From Dehalococcoidia bacterium (GTDB lineage Bacteria > Chloroflexota > Dehalococcoidia > JACQUA01): a stretch of 6,041 nt of DNA. Both the position numbers and the translations under genes were made by a program. The notes under the pieces are model-generated. The model made no database searches. It saw only the letters and a program-made list of their open reading frames with translations, and had not been told where the DNA came from. This document shows positions 5,744 to 6,041 of the stretch, piece after piece; the stretch's first letter is position 1, and each line of letters starts with the position of its first letter. The DNA lies in the NCBI GenBank assembly GCA_030689845.1, contig JAUYHV010000214.1:1-6041 (forward strand), read 5' to 3'.

Positions 5744-6041
5744 TGATACATTTTTATCCCTTAAGCTTCGAGATTTCCGCTTGCTATGGATGGGTCAACT
5801 CAGCACATCCATGGGGATATGGATGGACAATGTGACCCGTGGATGGTTGATGTACGACATGACCGGCTCCCCTTTTCTTCTCGGCCTCACCGGGGCATTC
5901 AAAGCTGTACCGATACTGGTCTTCGGAATACTGGCCGGTGTGCTGGCTGACAGGTATGCCCGGAAGCCCCAGATAATAATCGCCCAGTTTGTAAACATGG
6001 CGGCAAACCTTTTGCTGGCAATTTTAGTGGTTACTCATATG
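5727..6041 (+). CDS. MFS exporter, EntS-like, N-terminal part (cut by window end)
   Basis: The first 105 residues of a major facilitator superfamily transporter run off the window still in frame. Members of this branch (Pfam MFS_3, enterobactin exporter EntS and relatives) are proton-driven inner-membrane exporters of about 400-430 residues. Visible landmarks are LRDFRLLWMGQL (14-25) leading into TM1, the conserved GWLMYDMTGSP (39-49), TM2 at about 50-72, the MFS loop motif GVLADRYARKP (71-81) and TM3 at about 83-102. The start is GTG 5727. A TAA immediately precedes it in frame, GGGAG lies 6 nt upstream, and no other start codon occurs before the conserved DFRLLW block. It follows the K+ channel by 265 bp on the same strand. 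The exported substrate cannot be predicted from this portion. Start-site occlusion is covered in the hairpin entry. Confidence 0.88.
   Translation, partial: MHLRLSDTFLSLKLRDFRLLWMGQLSTSMGIWMDNVTRGWLMYDMTGSPFLLGLTGAFKAVPILVFGILAGVLADRYARKPQIIIAQFVNMAANLLLAILVVTHM

Overview
The window looks like chromosomal DNA from a free-living anaerobic or thermophilic-type bacterium of middling GC content. The purine-rich Shine-Dalgarno (SD) sites and the frequent AGG/AGA arginine and ATA isoleucine codons would suit a clostridial (Firmicutes) lineage. That is a weak inference, and no gene here fixes the taxonomy.

Layout. Positions 1-431 hold no intact gene. They contain palindromic repeats of the widespread dispersed ATTCCCGC-type and a broken 3' fragment of a GIY-YIG nuclease gene. 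Positions 432-1781 (minus strand) encode a complete MOFRL-family glycerate 2-kinase. A 132-bp divergent intergenic region follows, with a perfect TATAAT box inside a small palindrome. Positions 1914-4460 (plus) encode a complete family-38 glycoside hydrolase (alpha-mannosidase) of 848 residues. After a 179-bp gap with a perfect 12-bp palindrome, positions 4640-5461 (plus) encode a two-transmembrane K+ channel with an unusual helical C-terminus instead of a recognisable RCK domain. Positions 5462-5726 have no confident gene. From 5727 to the window end (plus) runs the N-terminal 105 residues of an EntS-like major facilitator superfamily (MFS) exporter. Its GTG start lies in the loop of an 11-bp hairpin that also buries its SD site.

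How the genes may work together. The alpha-mannosidase and glycerate kinase are divergently paired. Escherichia coli MngB, a GH38 enzyme, cleaves 6-phosphomannosyl-glycerate to mannose-6-phosphate and glycerate. A GH38 enzyme beside a glycerate kinase therefore suggests turnover of mannosylglycerate, a compatible solute, with glycerate sent to 2-phosphoglycerate. The neighbouring K+ channel would fit an osmoadaptation theme, since mannosylglycerate is a negatively charged solute that can balance K+. This is inference from gene content, not something the sequence proves. The most unusual local signals are the MFS hairpin start with an overlapping short upstream reading frame, and the GIY-YIG relic packed among repeats.
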